Positions 22,466 through 30,666 of a stretch of 37,333 bases of DNA are shown piece after piece. Source of the DNA: Candidatus Methylomirabilota bacterium (GTDB lineage Bacteria; Methylomirabilota; Methylomirabilia; Methylomirabilales; CSP1-5); NCBI GenBank assembly GCA_027293415.1, contig JAPUFX010000129.1, positions 1-37,333 of the forward strand. Reading direction: 5' to 3'. Numbering within the stretch: position 1 is the stretch's first letter; the number at the start of each line of letters is the position of its first letter. Position numbers and translations under genes: made by a program. Under the pieces are notes generated by a model that was not told the origin of the DNA, made no database searches, and worked only from the letters and a program-made list of their open reading frames with translations.

Positions 22466-23569
22466 TTACAGGGGCAACTCGTAGATCCGGTATCGCTTAT
22501 ACGGGGTCCCCCCGAGGCGCTTCGTCATCCGAAGGACTGTCCAGTTGTCCTCGAGAACCCAAGAGATCTCCGCCATTATGAAGCCGTTTTTGATGAGGGC
22601 CCGAGCCGCAATCTGAAAGAGGAGTGCATCGATCCCCTTGCTTCGGTACTCGGGTTTAATCCCCAACAGGATAAGACGGGCATCCCGAATCCGACGCCGG
22701 TACCAGATGAACTTGAGCAGGCCTAAGGGTCCCATGCGACCGTTGAGATGTCGCAGCGCCTGGTTGTAATCGGGCAGGAGCATCAGAAATCCAATAGGGC
22801 TCCCCTCGGCCTCGGCGATGAGGGTGATGGAGGGGATGATAAGGGGCTTGAGCTGTTTCGCCATCCATTGGGCCTCTGAACGGCTCATGGGTGTAAAGCC
22901 CCAGTTCCTCTCCCAGGCGGCATTGAACAGTTCGCGGAAGATCTGGATCTCGTCACTCAGGCGTTTCATGTTCACCGGCCGGACATGAATGCCCCGTCGC
23001 CGGGCCTCCTCGGCGGGCCGAAGGACCATGGGGGGATCTTCAGTCCAGATCCGTAGGATGTATGCCAAGAGGTCCTTCGCCTTGCGACATCCAGCATCCT
23101 CCAGAAGCGCCTGATAGCCAGGGGGGTTATAGGGCATCAGGAAGGCAGGGGCGGACGTGAAACCCTCGATGAGAAGGCCGCAGGGAGCGTTCATCGAGGG
23201 ATTGACCGGGCCGCGGATTGCCCACATTCCCTTCCCCTTCAAGAATTCCCCAGCCGCTCCGAGGAGTCCCTCCGCAACTGTTGCATCGTCCAGGCATTCG
23301 AAGAAGCCAAAGAAACCATACGGTTCCTGATGGGTTTCGAGAAACTGGTGGTCCAAGATCGCTGCGATCCGGCCGACGACCTCACCACCTTGCTTGGCGA
23401 GGAACAAGCGGATCTCCGCTTTTTCAAAGAAGGGGTGTTGGCCGGTAAGGAGTTGGCGCTGCTCGAAGAGAAGGGGTGGGACCCAGTGGGGGTCGCCTCG
23501 GTAGATGCGGTATGGCAGGTGGAGGAAGGTCTGGAGATCGCGCTTGCCGGTAACAGGGATGATTTCCAC
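22466..23569 (-). CDS. GNAT-like N-acyltransferase, candidate bacterial ceramide synthase (bCerS-like)
   Basis: A 367-residue soluble protein of the large GNAT-like family seen near bacterial serine palmitoyltransferases. Visible features are FLHLPYRIYRGDPHWVPPL near residue 15, VVGRIAAILDHQF near 64, GFFGFFECLDD near 84, RGPVNPSMNAPCGLLIEGF near 118, MPYNPPGYQALLEDAGC near 144, and a second GNAT-like half (FRELFNAAWERNWGF, ILLGIKPEYRSKGIDALLF). In Caulobacter the ceramide synthase is a GNAT-type enzyme encoded near spt and cerR; that gene set is matched here. GTG 23569 begins three bases after the spt stop, so it is co-translated. The acyl donor is not evident. Confidence 0.72.
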   Translation of the reverse strand: MEIIPVTGKRDLQTFLHLPYRIYRGDPHWVPPLLFEQRQLLTGQHPFFEKAEIRLFLAKQGGEVVGRIAAILDHQFLETHQEPYGFFGFFECLDDATVAEGLLGAAGEFLKGKGMWAIRGPVNPSMNAPCGLLIEGFTSAPAFLMPYNPPGYQALLEDAGCRKAKDLLAYILRIWTEDPPMVLRPAEEARRRGIHVRPVNMKRLSDEIQIFRELFNAAWERNWGFTPMSRSEAQWMAKQLKPLIIPSITLIAEAEGSPIGFLMLLPDYNQALRHLNGRMGPLGLLKFIWYRRRIRDARLILLGIKPEYRSKGIDALLFQIAARALIKNGFIMAEISWVLEDNWTVLRMTKRLGGTPYKRYRIYELPL

Positions 23570-23571
23570 AA

Positions 23572-24750
23572 TCAGATCACCCCGAGTTCCCTCCCGACAG
23601 TGCGAAAGCCCTCCAGGACCCGATCGATGTGCGCGTCCGTATGGGTGGCCATGTAGCTCGTACGAATCAGGGCCCGTCCTTCGGGGACGGCAGACCTCAC
23701 ACTTACGTTGGCAAATATCCCTTGCTCATAGAGCCCGCGCCCCGTGCGGAAAGCCTGCAGTTCATCGCCGATGACCACGGGGATGATGGGCGTTTCGCTA
23801 AGCCCCGTGTCGAATCCCATTTCTTGAAGGCCATCCCGTACCCGCTGGGCATTTCTCCACAGTTGCGTCCGCCGCTCCGGCTCTTGCTCGATGACTTCCA
23901 CGGCAGCTCCGATGGTCGCCACGCAGGCGGGGGGGAGAGAGGCACTGAACATCATGGATCGGGCTTGATGCTTGAGGTAGTGAATCACCTCATGGCTCGA
24001 TGCGATGAAGCCCCCCACCGAAGCTAATGACTTGCTACACGTTCCCATGACGATGTCGACTTCGTCCTCCAACCCGAAGTGTTCTGCGGTTCCCCTCCCA
24101 TCCTTGCCAAGCACGCCGGTGGCGTGAGCGTCATCCACCATCAATCGGGCCCCATACTTCCGGGCCAGTTGGACGATCTCGGGGAGTTTGACAATATCTC
24201 CCTCCATGCTGAAGACCCCGTCTACCACGATCAGCTTCCCCTTGTCTTGTAGAGAGGCGAGGATGCGTTCGAGATCTTCCATATCATTGTGTCGATACTT
24301 GAGGGTCTGGCCGAACGCGAGGCGACAACCGTCGATGATGCTGGCGTGGTCCCACCGGTCGATGATGGATACATCATCCTTGCCGACTAGGGCAGAGATG
24401 ACCCCGAGGTTAGTCTGATACCCGGCAGCGAAGAGGAGGGCTGCCTCTTTCTTCTTGAACTTGGCCAGCTGAGCTTCCACCTCGTGGTGGAGATCTAGGG
24501 TGCCGTTCAGGGCCCGGGACCCGGCACATCCGGTGCCGTATCGTTCCACCGCGCGGATGGCCGCCTCTTTGATTCGCGGGTGGGAAGTGAGACCTAGGTA
24601 GTTGTTGGATCCCACCATGATCATGCGTCGCCCGTCCACAACGACCTCGGGATCCTGGGCCGACCGGATCGGTTGGAAGTACGGATAGAGGCCGGCCGCC
24701 ATGACCTGCTTGGCGTCGGTGTAACGGTGACATTTCTCAAATACGTCCAT
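23572..24750 (-). CDS. spt: Serine palmitoyltransferase (alpha-oxoamine synthase)
   Basis: A 392-residue PLP enzyme. It fits bacterial serine palmitoyltransferase closely: MDVFEKC start, GLYPYFQPI near 20, IMVGSNNYLGLTSHP near 44, YGTGCAGSRALNGTLDLH near 71, His135 in DHASIIDGCR, FSMEGDIVKLPEI near 180, Asp206/207 and His209 in MVDDAHATGVLG, and Lys240 (Schiff base) in GTCSKSLASVGGF. It would condense serine with an acyl thioester to a 3-keto long-chain base. ATG 24750 follows AGGAGGAGCC. A much longer in-frame extension upstream has no ribosome site. KBL and BioF are relatives, but the start region, the SNNYLG motif set and the neighbours favour SPT. Confidence 0.87.
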   Translation of the reverse strand: MDVFEKCHRYTDAKQVMAAGLYPYFQPIRSAQDPEVVVDGRRMIMVGSNNYLGLTSHPRIKEAAIRAVERYGTGCAGSRALNGTLDLHHEVEAQLAKFKKKEAALLFAAGYQTNLGVISALVGKDDVSIIDRWDHASIIDGCRLAFGQTLKYRHNDMEDLERILASLQDKGKLIVVDGVFSMEGDIVKLPEIVQLARKYGARLMVDDAHATGVLGKDGRGTAEHFGLEDEVDIVMGTCSKSLASVGGFIASSHEVIHYLKHQARSMMFSASLPPACVATIGAAVEVIEQEPERRTQLWRNAQRVRDGLQEMGFDTGLSETPIIPVVIGDELQAFRTGRGLYEQGIFANVSVRSAVPEGRALIRTSYMATHTDAHIDRVLEGFRTVGRELGVI

Positions 24751-24760
24751 GGCTCCTCCT

Positions 24761-25732
24761 TTACAACCAGCGGTAGCGCTGATACCACTCCACCACACGT
24801 TGTGTTCCTGTCTGTAATGAGATGGAGGTGGTAAAGCCCAACTCGCGTGCGGCCTTTCCCGGGTCACAGACCCAGTACCGTTGCCGCAATTCATAGGCCT
24901 TATCACGGTTGAGCAGGGGCGGGGCCCCCGTCAAGCGCGCGATCCCCTCCCAGGCCCAAGCAGCTGCGCCGACGAGGGCAGAAGGAAAGGGGACCATTAA
25001 TGTGCGAACCTCAAGCGCTGTAGCGATGGCGTCCAAGATCTCTTCCCAAGATCGAGGGGTTGCCTCCGCCAGATAATAAATTTCCCCGGGCTTTCCCCGC
25101 TCGGCCGCCAGGTAAAGACCGCGGACCAGATCTTCGATGTAGCAAAGACTAAAAATCCGTTTCCCACCCAAACGAAGGGCCACACGCCTTTTTGCGAGCT
25201 CGAAGAAAGGCAGAAGGCCCCGGTCCCGAGGACCATAGATCACCGGCGCCCGGATAATGACCCATGGGATAGTCGGGCCGAGTTCTCTAACGGCCTTTTC
25301 CCCATCCAGTTTGCTCCGACCGTAGTGGCTGACAGGCTGGGGGGGGTCAAGCTCCCGAAGAGGATGTCCGTCCTTACTGGGACCAGCCGCCGCCAGACTG
25401 CTCAGATACACCAGTCGGGGTGGTTGTCTCCTTTGGGCCAAGATGGCCACTAAGTTGGCTGTCCCTTTCCCGTTGGCCCGGTAATACTCGTCCACCTCCA
25501 AGGTCTTGGTGAGCCCGGCCAGGTGGAAAACCCAGTCAAAGTCCTCCTGGACTATCTCACCGAGGTTGGTGTCTGTGCAATCCCCTTCAACAACCTTGAC
25601 CTGTAAGCCTTCCAACCAGCGGAGACGACTTCGGCTCCGGGCCAGACAGGTAACCTCGTCTCCCCGCTCCAAGAGATATTCCACGAGGTGGCTGCCGATA
25701 AACCCGGTCCCGCCCGTGACCAAGACCTTCAC
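24761..25732 (-). CDS. Extended SDR NAD(P)-dependent reductase/epimerase, candidate CerR-like
   Basis: A 323-residue extended short-chain dehydrogenase. The nucleotide motif is GGTGFIGSH (residues 7-15), then VFHLAGLTKT near 68, VYLSSLAAAG near 107, and the active-site YGRSK near 137 with its Tyr and Lys. The C-terminal part carries SWEEILDAI and a conserved RYW motif. In Caulobacter, cerR is an atypical epimerase-like SDR that reduces the keto group during ceramide synthesis. Co-location with spt and a GNAT-type acyltransferase on one transcript supports that role, though sugar epimerases share these motifs. GTG 25732 is the start. The next gene begins 10 bases after its stop. Confidence 0.75.
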   Translation of the reverse strand: MKVLVTGGTGFIGSHLVEYLLERGDEVTCLARSRSRLRWLEGLQVKVVEGDCTDTNLGEIVQEDFDWVFHLAGLTKTLEVDEYYRANGKGTANLVAILAQRRQPPRLVYLSSLAAAGPSKDGHPLRELDPPQPVSHYGRSKLDGEKAVRELGPTIPWVIIRAPVIYGPRDRGLLPFFELAKRRVALRLGGKRIFSLCYIEDLVRGLYLAAERGKPGEIYYLAEATPRSWEEILDAIATALEVRTLMVPFPSALVGAAAWAWEGIARLTGAPPLLNRDKAYELRQRYWVCDPGKAARELGFTTSISLQTGTQRVVEWYQRYRWL

Positions 25733-25782
25733 GCTGTCCAGCGCCCCTCCCGGTTGAAAATTTCCCCCCCGGGGTCAGGCGA

Positions 25783-25827
25783 CCCATAAACGGAGCCCAT
25801 TTTATGGGATCCCCCTTTCGAAAGCAA
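25783..25827 (-). promoter_or_regulatory. Promoter of the ceramide-type operon with overlapping palindrome
   Basis: On the minus strand TTGCTT (25827-25822) lies 17 bases from TAAAAT (25804-25799). A perfect 8-bp inverted repeat CCCATAAA (25783-25790) / TTTATGGG (25801-25808), 10 bases apart, overlaps the -10 element, the expected position of a repressor site. The operon begins about 67 bases further on. Confidence 0.6.
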
Positions 25828-25960
25828 GCGAGAACAAACGAACCCCCTGGGAGGGGTGGGGAACCCACTTGGAGCACCCTGGCTGTCTGGAGACCGGCCC
25901 CAGAGCCGTCCCGCAGAAAAAGGCCTCTCTCCTCTTCCTGCCTTCTCCCGGGACTCTTAG

Positions 25961-27211
25961 CTAGGTCGCCTCCGACAGACTTTTCAAGCCCTTCCTCGCC
26001 GCCTGGACCATCAACGCCATATTCCCCGGCGGATGGACGTTGTTCATCATGCGGTCGTGGGCTTCGGGAATTCGTTCCCATTCAAAGACTTCGGACATGG
26101 CCGGCTTGATGCGCCCGTCCATGACCGCCTTGTTAGCAGCTTCTGCCTGATATAAGGTGGCAAAATGCGAGCCCTGAATCCGCTTCTGGCGCATCCAGAC
26201 GTATGAGGCGTCGAACGTTAAATTGAATCCGGTCGTCCCCGCGCAGAAAACGACCATGCCGCCGCGGGATGCCACGAAGCAGCTTACCGGAAAGGTCTGT
26301 TCCCCTGGGTGTTCAAAGACGATATCGGGGTCGACCCCCTTGCCGGTGATTTCCCAGATCGCCCCCCCGAATTTGCGCACTTCCTTGACGTAGGCGCCGT
26401 AGGCGTTCAGGTCGGATACCCGAGGTAATTGCCCCCAACAGTTAAAGTTTTTTCGATTGAGGTATGCTTTGGCGCCGAGGTCCAGACACCATTTTCCGCG
26501 CTCGTCGCTTGAGACGACGGCGATGGCGTTGGCGCCTGCCGCTCGAACGATTTGGATGGCCATGGAACCCAGCCCGCCGGAGCCTCCCCAAACGAGCACG
26601 TTCATGCCGGGCTGAAGGGTATGAGGGGGATGGCCGTAGAGCATCCGCCAGGCGGTAGCGTGAACCAGCGTGTAGCAGCCGGCCTCTTCCCATGTGAGGT
26701 TGGCAGGTTTGGGTAGCAACTGCTGGGCCTGGACCTTAGTGAATTGGGCGAAGCTCCCATAGGCCGATTCATAGCCCCAGATCTTCTGTTCGCGGCAGAG
26801 CATAGGGTCACCGCCATTACAATAGGGACACTGGCCGCAGGTTTGCCCGCAGTGGACCAAAACCTCATCCCCGACCTTCCAGGGATACACGGAGCTCTTG
26901 ACGGCGCTCCCCAGCTTCCAGATCACCCCCGCAGCATCGCTCCCCGCGATGTGGAATGGATGTTTATGGAACCGGGTCGGCGAAGCCGGTTGTCCCAGTG
27001 ACGCCCAGACTCCGTTGAAATTGACTCCCGCCGTCATCACCTGAACCAACACTTCGTTGGGGCCGATTTCGGGGAGATCCACGACTTCGGATTTCATGGC
27101 TTGAAGAGGCGGGCCATGATGCTCGGGATGAATCACGTAGGCGTGCATTTTTTTGGGTACGAATCCCAGGGGGGGAATTTCGCCGATGTTGTAGAGCTCT
27201 TTTTCAGCCAT
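25961..27211 (-). CDS. ccr: Crotonyl-CoA carboxylase/reductase (Ccr-like medium-chain reductase)
   Basis: A 416-residue zinc-free or zinc-binding medium-chain dehydrogenase/reductase. It fits crotonyl-CoA carboxylase/reductase by the start segment PLGFVPKKMHAYVI, TAGVNFNGVWASLGQP near residue 60, HIAGSDAAGVIWKLG, CGQCPYCNGGDPMLC, IWGYESAYGSFAQF near 143, the nucleotide loop WGGSGGLGSMAIQI near 208, the diagnostic NRKNFNCWGQLP near 253, and QGSHFATLY near 355. The enzyme reductively carboxylates crotonyl-CoA to ethylmalonyl-CoA, in acetyl-CoA assimilation or for branched extender units. ATG 27211 follows AGGAGG. No other ethylmalonyl-CoA gene is present, so the role remains open. Confidence 0.85.
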   Translation of the reverse strand: MAEKELYNIGEIPPLGFVPKKMHAYVIHPEHHGPPLQAMKSEVVDLPEIGPNEVLVQVMTAGVNFNGVWASLGQPASPTRFHKHPFHIAGSDAAGVIWKLGSAVKSSVYPWKVGDEVLVHCGQTCGQCPYCNGGDPMLCREQKIWGYESAYGSFAQFTKVQAQQLLPKPANLTWEEAGCYTLVHATAWRMLYGHPPHTLQPGMNVLVWGGSGGLGSMAIQIVRAAGANAIAVVSSDERGKWCLDLGAKAYLNRKNFNCWGQLPRVSDLNAYGAYVKEVRKFGGAIWEITGKGVDPDIVFEHPGEQTFPVSCFVASRGGMVVFCAGTTGFNLTFDASYVWMRQKRIQGSHFATLYQAEAANKAVMDGRIKPAMSEVFEWERIPEAHDRMMNNVHPPGNMALMVQAARKGLKSLSEAT

Positions 27212-27678
27212 GGCCTGTCCTCCTCATCGTGGCTGTATAACTCCCGTTGATCTGGACAGATGGGAGAGGCTATCGCGGAGTTCTAAGCTGTAGGGACACG
27301 AAGCGCTCAAGGCTACCATAAGGGTATGTCGGATTGCAAGGTTCCTTCCCCCAGGGAGCCTACGCTGGAGGGGACCGACCGGTATGGAGTCTGCCGATGA
27401 CACTTGATAAATGGCTTCGACCATGATAATATCCGGTGACTGTTGCGACTTGCTACACTCATCAAGGCTTTCCGGGAGGCCATCTCTGCGGTGAATCGAT
27501 CCGCGACATCGGGGAGGATCCGCCACGGTTCAGCATTATCCCCCGCATCACGACTCAACGCCTTGCAAGTAATAACTGTGAACGTGCGCATCGAATTATC
27601 AAGCGAATAGAGGTATGCAGAACGGCGCTGAAGGAACAAGTATTGCATACATCCTCTACTCTCTAGTATGGAGATATA
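27212..27678. other. Divergent intergenic region between ccr and desaturase
   Basis: No gene supported; short open frames lack ribosome sites and family features. It must hold the promoters of ccr (minus) and the desaturase (plus). A GGAGATAT site precedes the desaturase ATG. A possible -35/-10 pair (TTGCAT and TAGTAT near 27643-27669) has a short spacer, so I do not call it. Confidence 0.45.
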
Positions 27679-28728
27679 ATGATGGATCCAGAGCCGGCAA
27701 CGTCTAAATCCGCATCGCAACAGGCCTCCTGGCAGCAGGTGGTGGCGAAATATCAACATCCCGATCTGCGGCGCAGCGTATGGCAGATGGTCAACACCCT
27801 CATCCCATATTGTCTGCTGTGGTATATGATGTATCGCAGCCTGGAGGTCTCGTATTGGATGACGCTGGCCCTGGCCGTGCCCACGGCCGGATTTATGGTC
27901 CGAATCTTTATCATTTTTCATGACTGTGGTCATGGCGCCTTTTTCAAATCGCAGCGCGCCAACAACTTTTGGGGATTTGTGACCGGCGTGTTGACGCTGA
28001 CGCCCTACTATGGCTGGCGCCACGAACATGCGACACACCATGCGACCGCGGGCGATCTGGACCGCCGGGGGGTTGGGGATATCAAGACGTTAACGGTGAA
28101 AGAATATCTGGCCTTGCCCCCCCCGAAGCGGCGTAACTACCGGCTGTACCGGAATCCGCTGATAATGTTTATTTTTGGGCCCCTGTTCGTTTTCGTGATT
28201 CAGCAACGCTTTGTGCCACGCGGTTCCCGCAAGCGCGAACGCGATAGCGTGTATTGGACCAATCTGGCGCTCGGGGGAATTGCGGCTGTGATGAGTCTCT
28301 CCATTGGACTGAATGCTCTTGTCTTGGTGCAGTTGCCGATCATCATGATTTCCAGCGGGGCGGGGATATGGCTATTTTATGTGCAGCATCAGTATGAAGG
28401 GGTGTACTGGGAGCGGCACGACAATTGGAGTTATGTGGCCGTTGCCATACAAGGCAGTTCCTTTTATAAATTGCCCAAGGTGTTGCAGTGGTTCACGGGA
28501 AACATCGGGTTCCATCATGTTCATCATCTCAGCCCGCGGATTCCCAATTATTACCTGGAACGGTGCCACAATGCGGATCCGATGTTCCAGGAAGTGAAGA
28601 CAATTACATTATGGCCGAGCTTGAAATCGCTTTCCTTCCGTCTGTGGGATGAAGACCGCCACCAGCTGGTCGGGTTCGGCTACCTCAAAACCCTTCAGAA
28701 AGAGCAGGCGTCGACTTCTCACCGCTAA
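27679..28728 (+). CDS. Membrane fatty-acid desaturase
   Basis: A 349-residue membrane diiron desaturase. The three histidine boxes are FHDCGHGAFF near residue 96, WRHEHATHHATAGDLDRRG near 124 (HxxHH type), and FHHVHHLSPRIPNYYLERC near 299. Hydrophobic spans flank the first box (IPYCLLWYMMY, LALAVPTAGFMV), and another pair lies around residues 200-235. The layout fits the DesA/delta-12 acyl-lipid desaturase group, with iron and an electron donor needed. ATG 27679 follows GGAGATAT; ATG 27682 is equally possible. Codon choice has more A/T at third positions than neighbouring genes, which hints at later arrival. It may modify acyl chains of membrane or sphingolipids; that link is inferred from position. 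Confidence 0.88.
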   Translation: MMDPEPATSKSASQQASWQQVVAKYQHPDLRRSVWQMVNTLIPYCLLWYMMYRSLEVSYWMTLALAVPTAGFMVRIFIIFHDCGHGAFFKSQRANNFWGFVTGVLTLTPYYGWRHEHATHHATAGDLDRRGVGDIKTLTVKEYLALPPPKRRNYRLYRNPLIMFIFGPLFVFVIQQRFVPRGSRKRERDSVYWTNLALGGIAAVMSLSIGLNALVLVQLPIIMISSGAGIWLFYVQHQYEGVYWERHDNWSYVAVAIQGSSFYKLPKVLQWFTGNIGFHHVHHLSPRIPNYYLERCHNADPMFQEVKTITLWPSLKSLSFRLWDEDRHQLVGFGYLKTLQKEQASTSHR

Positions 28729-28873
28729 ACCCTCCTTCCTTTTCTGTTATCCAAACCGCCCAGCGTGTCTGGTATCGTCGGGTCGGACTCCACTACTGAG
28801 ACCGGAAAAAGGTTGTGGTTCCTCGCTTGGTACTAAAAATGTACGGGCAGGGTGCGTTTCACGAGGAGCGGAA

Positions 28874-29095
28874 ATGAGTAAGAAGGCACTTTTGGGGTTG
28901 GCCGTACTCGCGCTGCTTGGGTACGGGGGGACCGGACGTGCGGAGCAAGCGTACACCTGGGTCCAAGTAGTTGAGCATGGGATGCCCGATGTTAACAATC
29001 GGGAGGTGGCCCAAGAGGCTTTCATAGAAAATACTCCTCCTCAGCCTGTCCTTTCCGTCCGGGATAGACGTGGTGTTCGCATTCGTAAAGCATGA
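28874..29095 (+). CDS. Small secreted protein, N-terminal part of a possibly frameshifted gene
   Basis: A 73-residue open frame with a clear signal peptide (KKALLGLAVLALLGYGGTGRA). The mature part has no family I recognise. ATG 28874 follows GAGGAGCGGAA. Its end overlaps an open frame in another phase (next entry) that is open back to about 29028. The two could be parts of one protein split by a one-base shift near 29030-29090, or two short overlapping genes. Confidence 0.45.
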   Translation: MSKKALLGLAVLALLGYGGTGRAEQAYTWVQVVEHGMPDVNNREVAQEAFIENTPPQPVLSVRDRRGVRIRKA

Positions 29096-29354
29096 GGGAC
29101 AGACATACGTGGTATATCACGAGCGTAAAACCTCCGATGTGGTCGGCATTGCTCGGCTCGATTGGGGTTATTCTTGGCCGCAGAGGCTGCGCTTCTACGA
29201 GTTCTACGTTGATTCCGGGCTGCTGAGAGAAGATGCGCTCACCGGGGAATTTCTGCACATCACGGGGAGTAATCGCATCTTCGCCGGACTGTGCCGCATC
29301 GCGGATTTGTCGAAGGAAGCGCGCCCGCACGCTGACTGTCCAAAGGGCGCATGA
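29070..29354 (+). CDS. Protein fragment of unknown function, likely continuation of the preceding frame
   Basis: A 94-residue frame starting at GTG 29070, open without a stop from 29028. The composition is that of a real protein (FAFVKHEGQTYVVYHERK, WGYSWPQRLRFYEFYV), with mixed charged and aromatic residues and no low complexity. It lacks a ribosome site, and the upstream frame ends inside it. I favour a frameshifted single gene whose signal peptide lies at 28874. A short mobile element begins 42 bases after its stop. Confidence 0.4.
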   Translation: MVFAFVKHEGQTYVVYHERKTSDVVGIARLDWGYSWPQRLRFYEFYVDSGLLREDALTGEFLHITGSNRIFAGLCRIADLSKEARPHADCPKGA

Positions 29355-29772
29355 TACGCTCGGTCTCGTGACAGGCCTGGACTCCAGTCACCACCCTAGC
29401 CCGGATTATTCACATAGAAGTGAATAATCTGCCCTCCGGGCTTCGACTCCGCCCCGCGGTTGCGGGGCGTCGCTCAGGGCTAACCTTGAGTCCCGCCGCA
29501 GCGGCGGGGTCGAAACCTGCCGGTGCGGCCGAGCCCGCACCTGCAGGCGCATTATTCACGAAGACACTCCGTTCGTGAATAATGCGGGCTAGCATTGCCT
29601 GGGCACATCCTCTTATCTGAAATTCTCCGCTTTCGTCCTCGGGGGAGATTGGTCCGTACTAGCCAGCCGCTCTAGGCTTTCCGGTCTTGAGACAATTTGC
29701 CCGATCGGCCGTCCTATACCTGGCAAGGTTTCCGTAGCGTGTGTCTTGGAGGGAATGGTCTGACCAAGGGGT
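29355..29772. other. Intergenic stretch holding a small mobile element
   Basis: No gene. It contains the 197-bp element at 29396-29592 and then about 180 bases without features up to tRNA-Glu. Confidence 0.6.
29396..29592. mobile_element. MITE-like element, 197 bp
   Basis: Terminal inverted repeats CTAGCCCGGATTATTCAC (29396-29413) and GTGAATAATGCGGGCTAG (29575-29592) match at 17 of 18 positions. Each end also folds on itself: a 10-bp stem GATTATTCAC/GTGAATAATC (29404-29429, loop 6) on the left, and a 14-bp stem GCATTATTCACGAA/TTCGTGAATAATGC (29549-29585, loop 9) on the right. The centre is GC-rich, with further short hairpins (CCCCGCGGTTGCGGGG, CCCGCCGCAGCGGCGGG). CTAG at both tips may be a 4-bp target duplication. 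No transposase is encoded. Confidence 0.75.
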
Positions 29773-29850
29773 TGGTGACCCCAGCGGGATTCGAACCCGC
29801 GTTGCCGCCTTGAAAGAGCGGTGTCCTAGGCCAGGCTAGACGATGGGGTC
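29773..29850 (-). tRNA. tRNA-Glu (anticodon TTC)
   Basis: On the minus strand the acceptor arm GACCCCA/TGGGGTC closes a normal cloverleaf. The D-arm is GTC...GAC with the AGCCTGGCCTAGG loop, the anticodon stem is CCGCT/GGCGG around loop CTTTCAA (anticodon TTC), and the T-arm is GCGGG/CCCGC with TTCGAAT. The discriminator is A and the CCA end is encoded. The next gene to the right is on the other strand. Confidence 0.93.
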
Positions 29851-30055
29851 CATGTCGGCTGTCATAAAGTTCGATCACAGATAGCACATCTGTCTTGGAA
29901 TCGCAAGTCGGAAGGGCTCCGGGGATGGGCATGCATAGGCGTGTTCAGCATCACTGTTGTCTGTGGAAAAAGGACGTTGACAGAGCGGACCGGAACACGA
30001 GAAGATAATTGGGGTTGTTTCCTGTGGATTCTTTGAGGACATAGAGAGAACAAGG

Positions 30056-30436
30056 ATGAGGAGGGGTTCCTTGAGAGTGCACGTGGTGGTTTTTTCTGTG
30101 ATCGTTGGGTTTGTCGCGGGGATGCCTGCTCGTACTCTCGCCCAAGTCGAACCCCAGGAACAGTCTCAAGGGTCCGCGGAGCAGAAACAGGCCGAGGGGA
30201 CCCCGTCAGGAGAGTCTGGGGTCGAGGATGCAGCCCTGACGGGGGCGAGCGTGCTCGTGAGTGCTGGCCAAGTTCCGCTCCGTGCGGTGACCTGTGGGGC
30301 TACTTTCGTGGTGGCGGGACTTGCCTATCTCCTCACCGTATTTGATAAAGAGGTGCGTCAGGGCCCGGCCGGCGCCATCAAGCGGGTCTGTGAAGGCCCG
30401 TACATTACTACGCCTGAAGACCTGAGGGGGGACTGA
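30056..30436 (+). CDS. Small exported/membrane protein, unknown function
   Basis: A 126-residue protein with an N-terminal signal (HVVVFSVIVGFVAGMPARTLA). A Gln/Glu-rich low-complexity segment covers residues 30-55. A hydrophobic membrane span (LRAVTCGATFVVAGLAYLLTVF) lies around 76-97, and an ITTPEDLRG tail follows. The hydrophobic span and tail recall small multi-gene envelope proteins but I do not recognise a family. ATG 30056 is preceded by CAAGG. Confidence 0.6.
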   Translation: MRRGSLRVHVVVFSVIVGFVAGMPARTLAQVEPQEQSQGSAEQKQAEGTPSGESGVEDAALTGASVLVSAGQVPLRAVTCGATFVVAGLAYLLTVFDKEVRQGPAGAIKRVCEGPYITTPEDLRGD

Positions 30437-30458
30437 GCTCCTTCCCCATGGCGCAAGT

Positions 30459-30578
30459 ATGGATTTTCCGGTGAATTGCCCTTCTTGTGGATGGAGCGGG
30501 CAGATCGATGAGGCAAGGCCCGGCCCTTCGGTTGCCCTGTGTCCGGCCTGCGGCAAACCACTCTTTCCCGAAGAATAG
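30459..30578 (+). CDS. 39-residue zinc-ribbon microprotein
   Basis: Open frame from ATG 30459 to TAG 30576-30578. The two CxxC pairs, NCPSCGWSG near residue 7 and LCPACGKPLF near 28, are spaced as in a zinc ribbon, and the remaining residues are compact. It is too short for standard gene finders. No strong ribosome site is seen, and it lies 23 bases after the preceding gene, so it may be translated from the same message. Confidence 0.55.
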   Translation: MDFPVNCPSCGWSGQIDEARPGPSVALCPACGKPLFPEE

Positions 30579-30666
30579 GATCTGAGCGCAGAACGGTGTC
30601 TGTGCCGCCCGGATCTGTAAACAATCAGCGATCCCGGGTGGGGTGGCCGGAACAGAGGGGTGTGGG

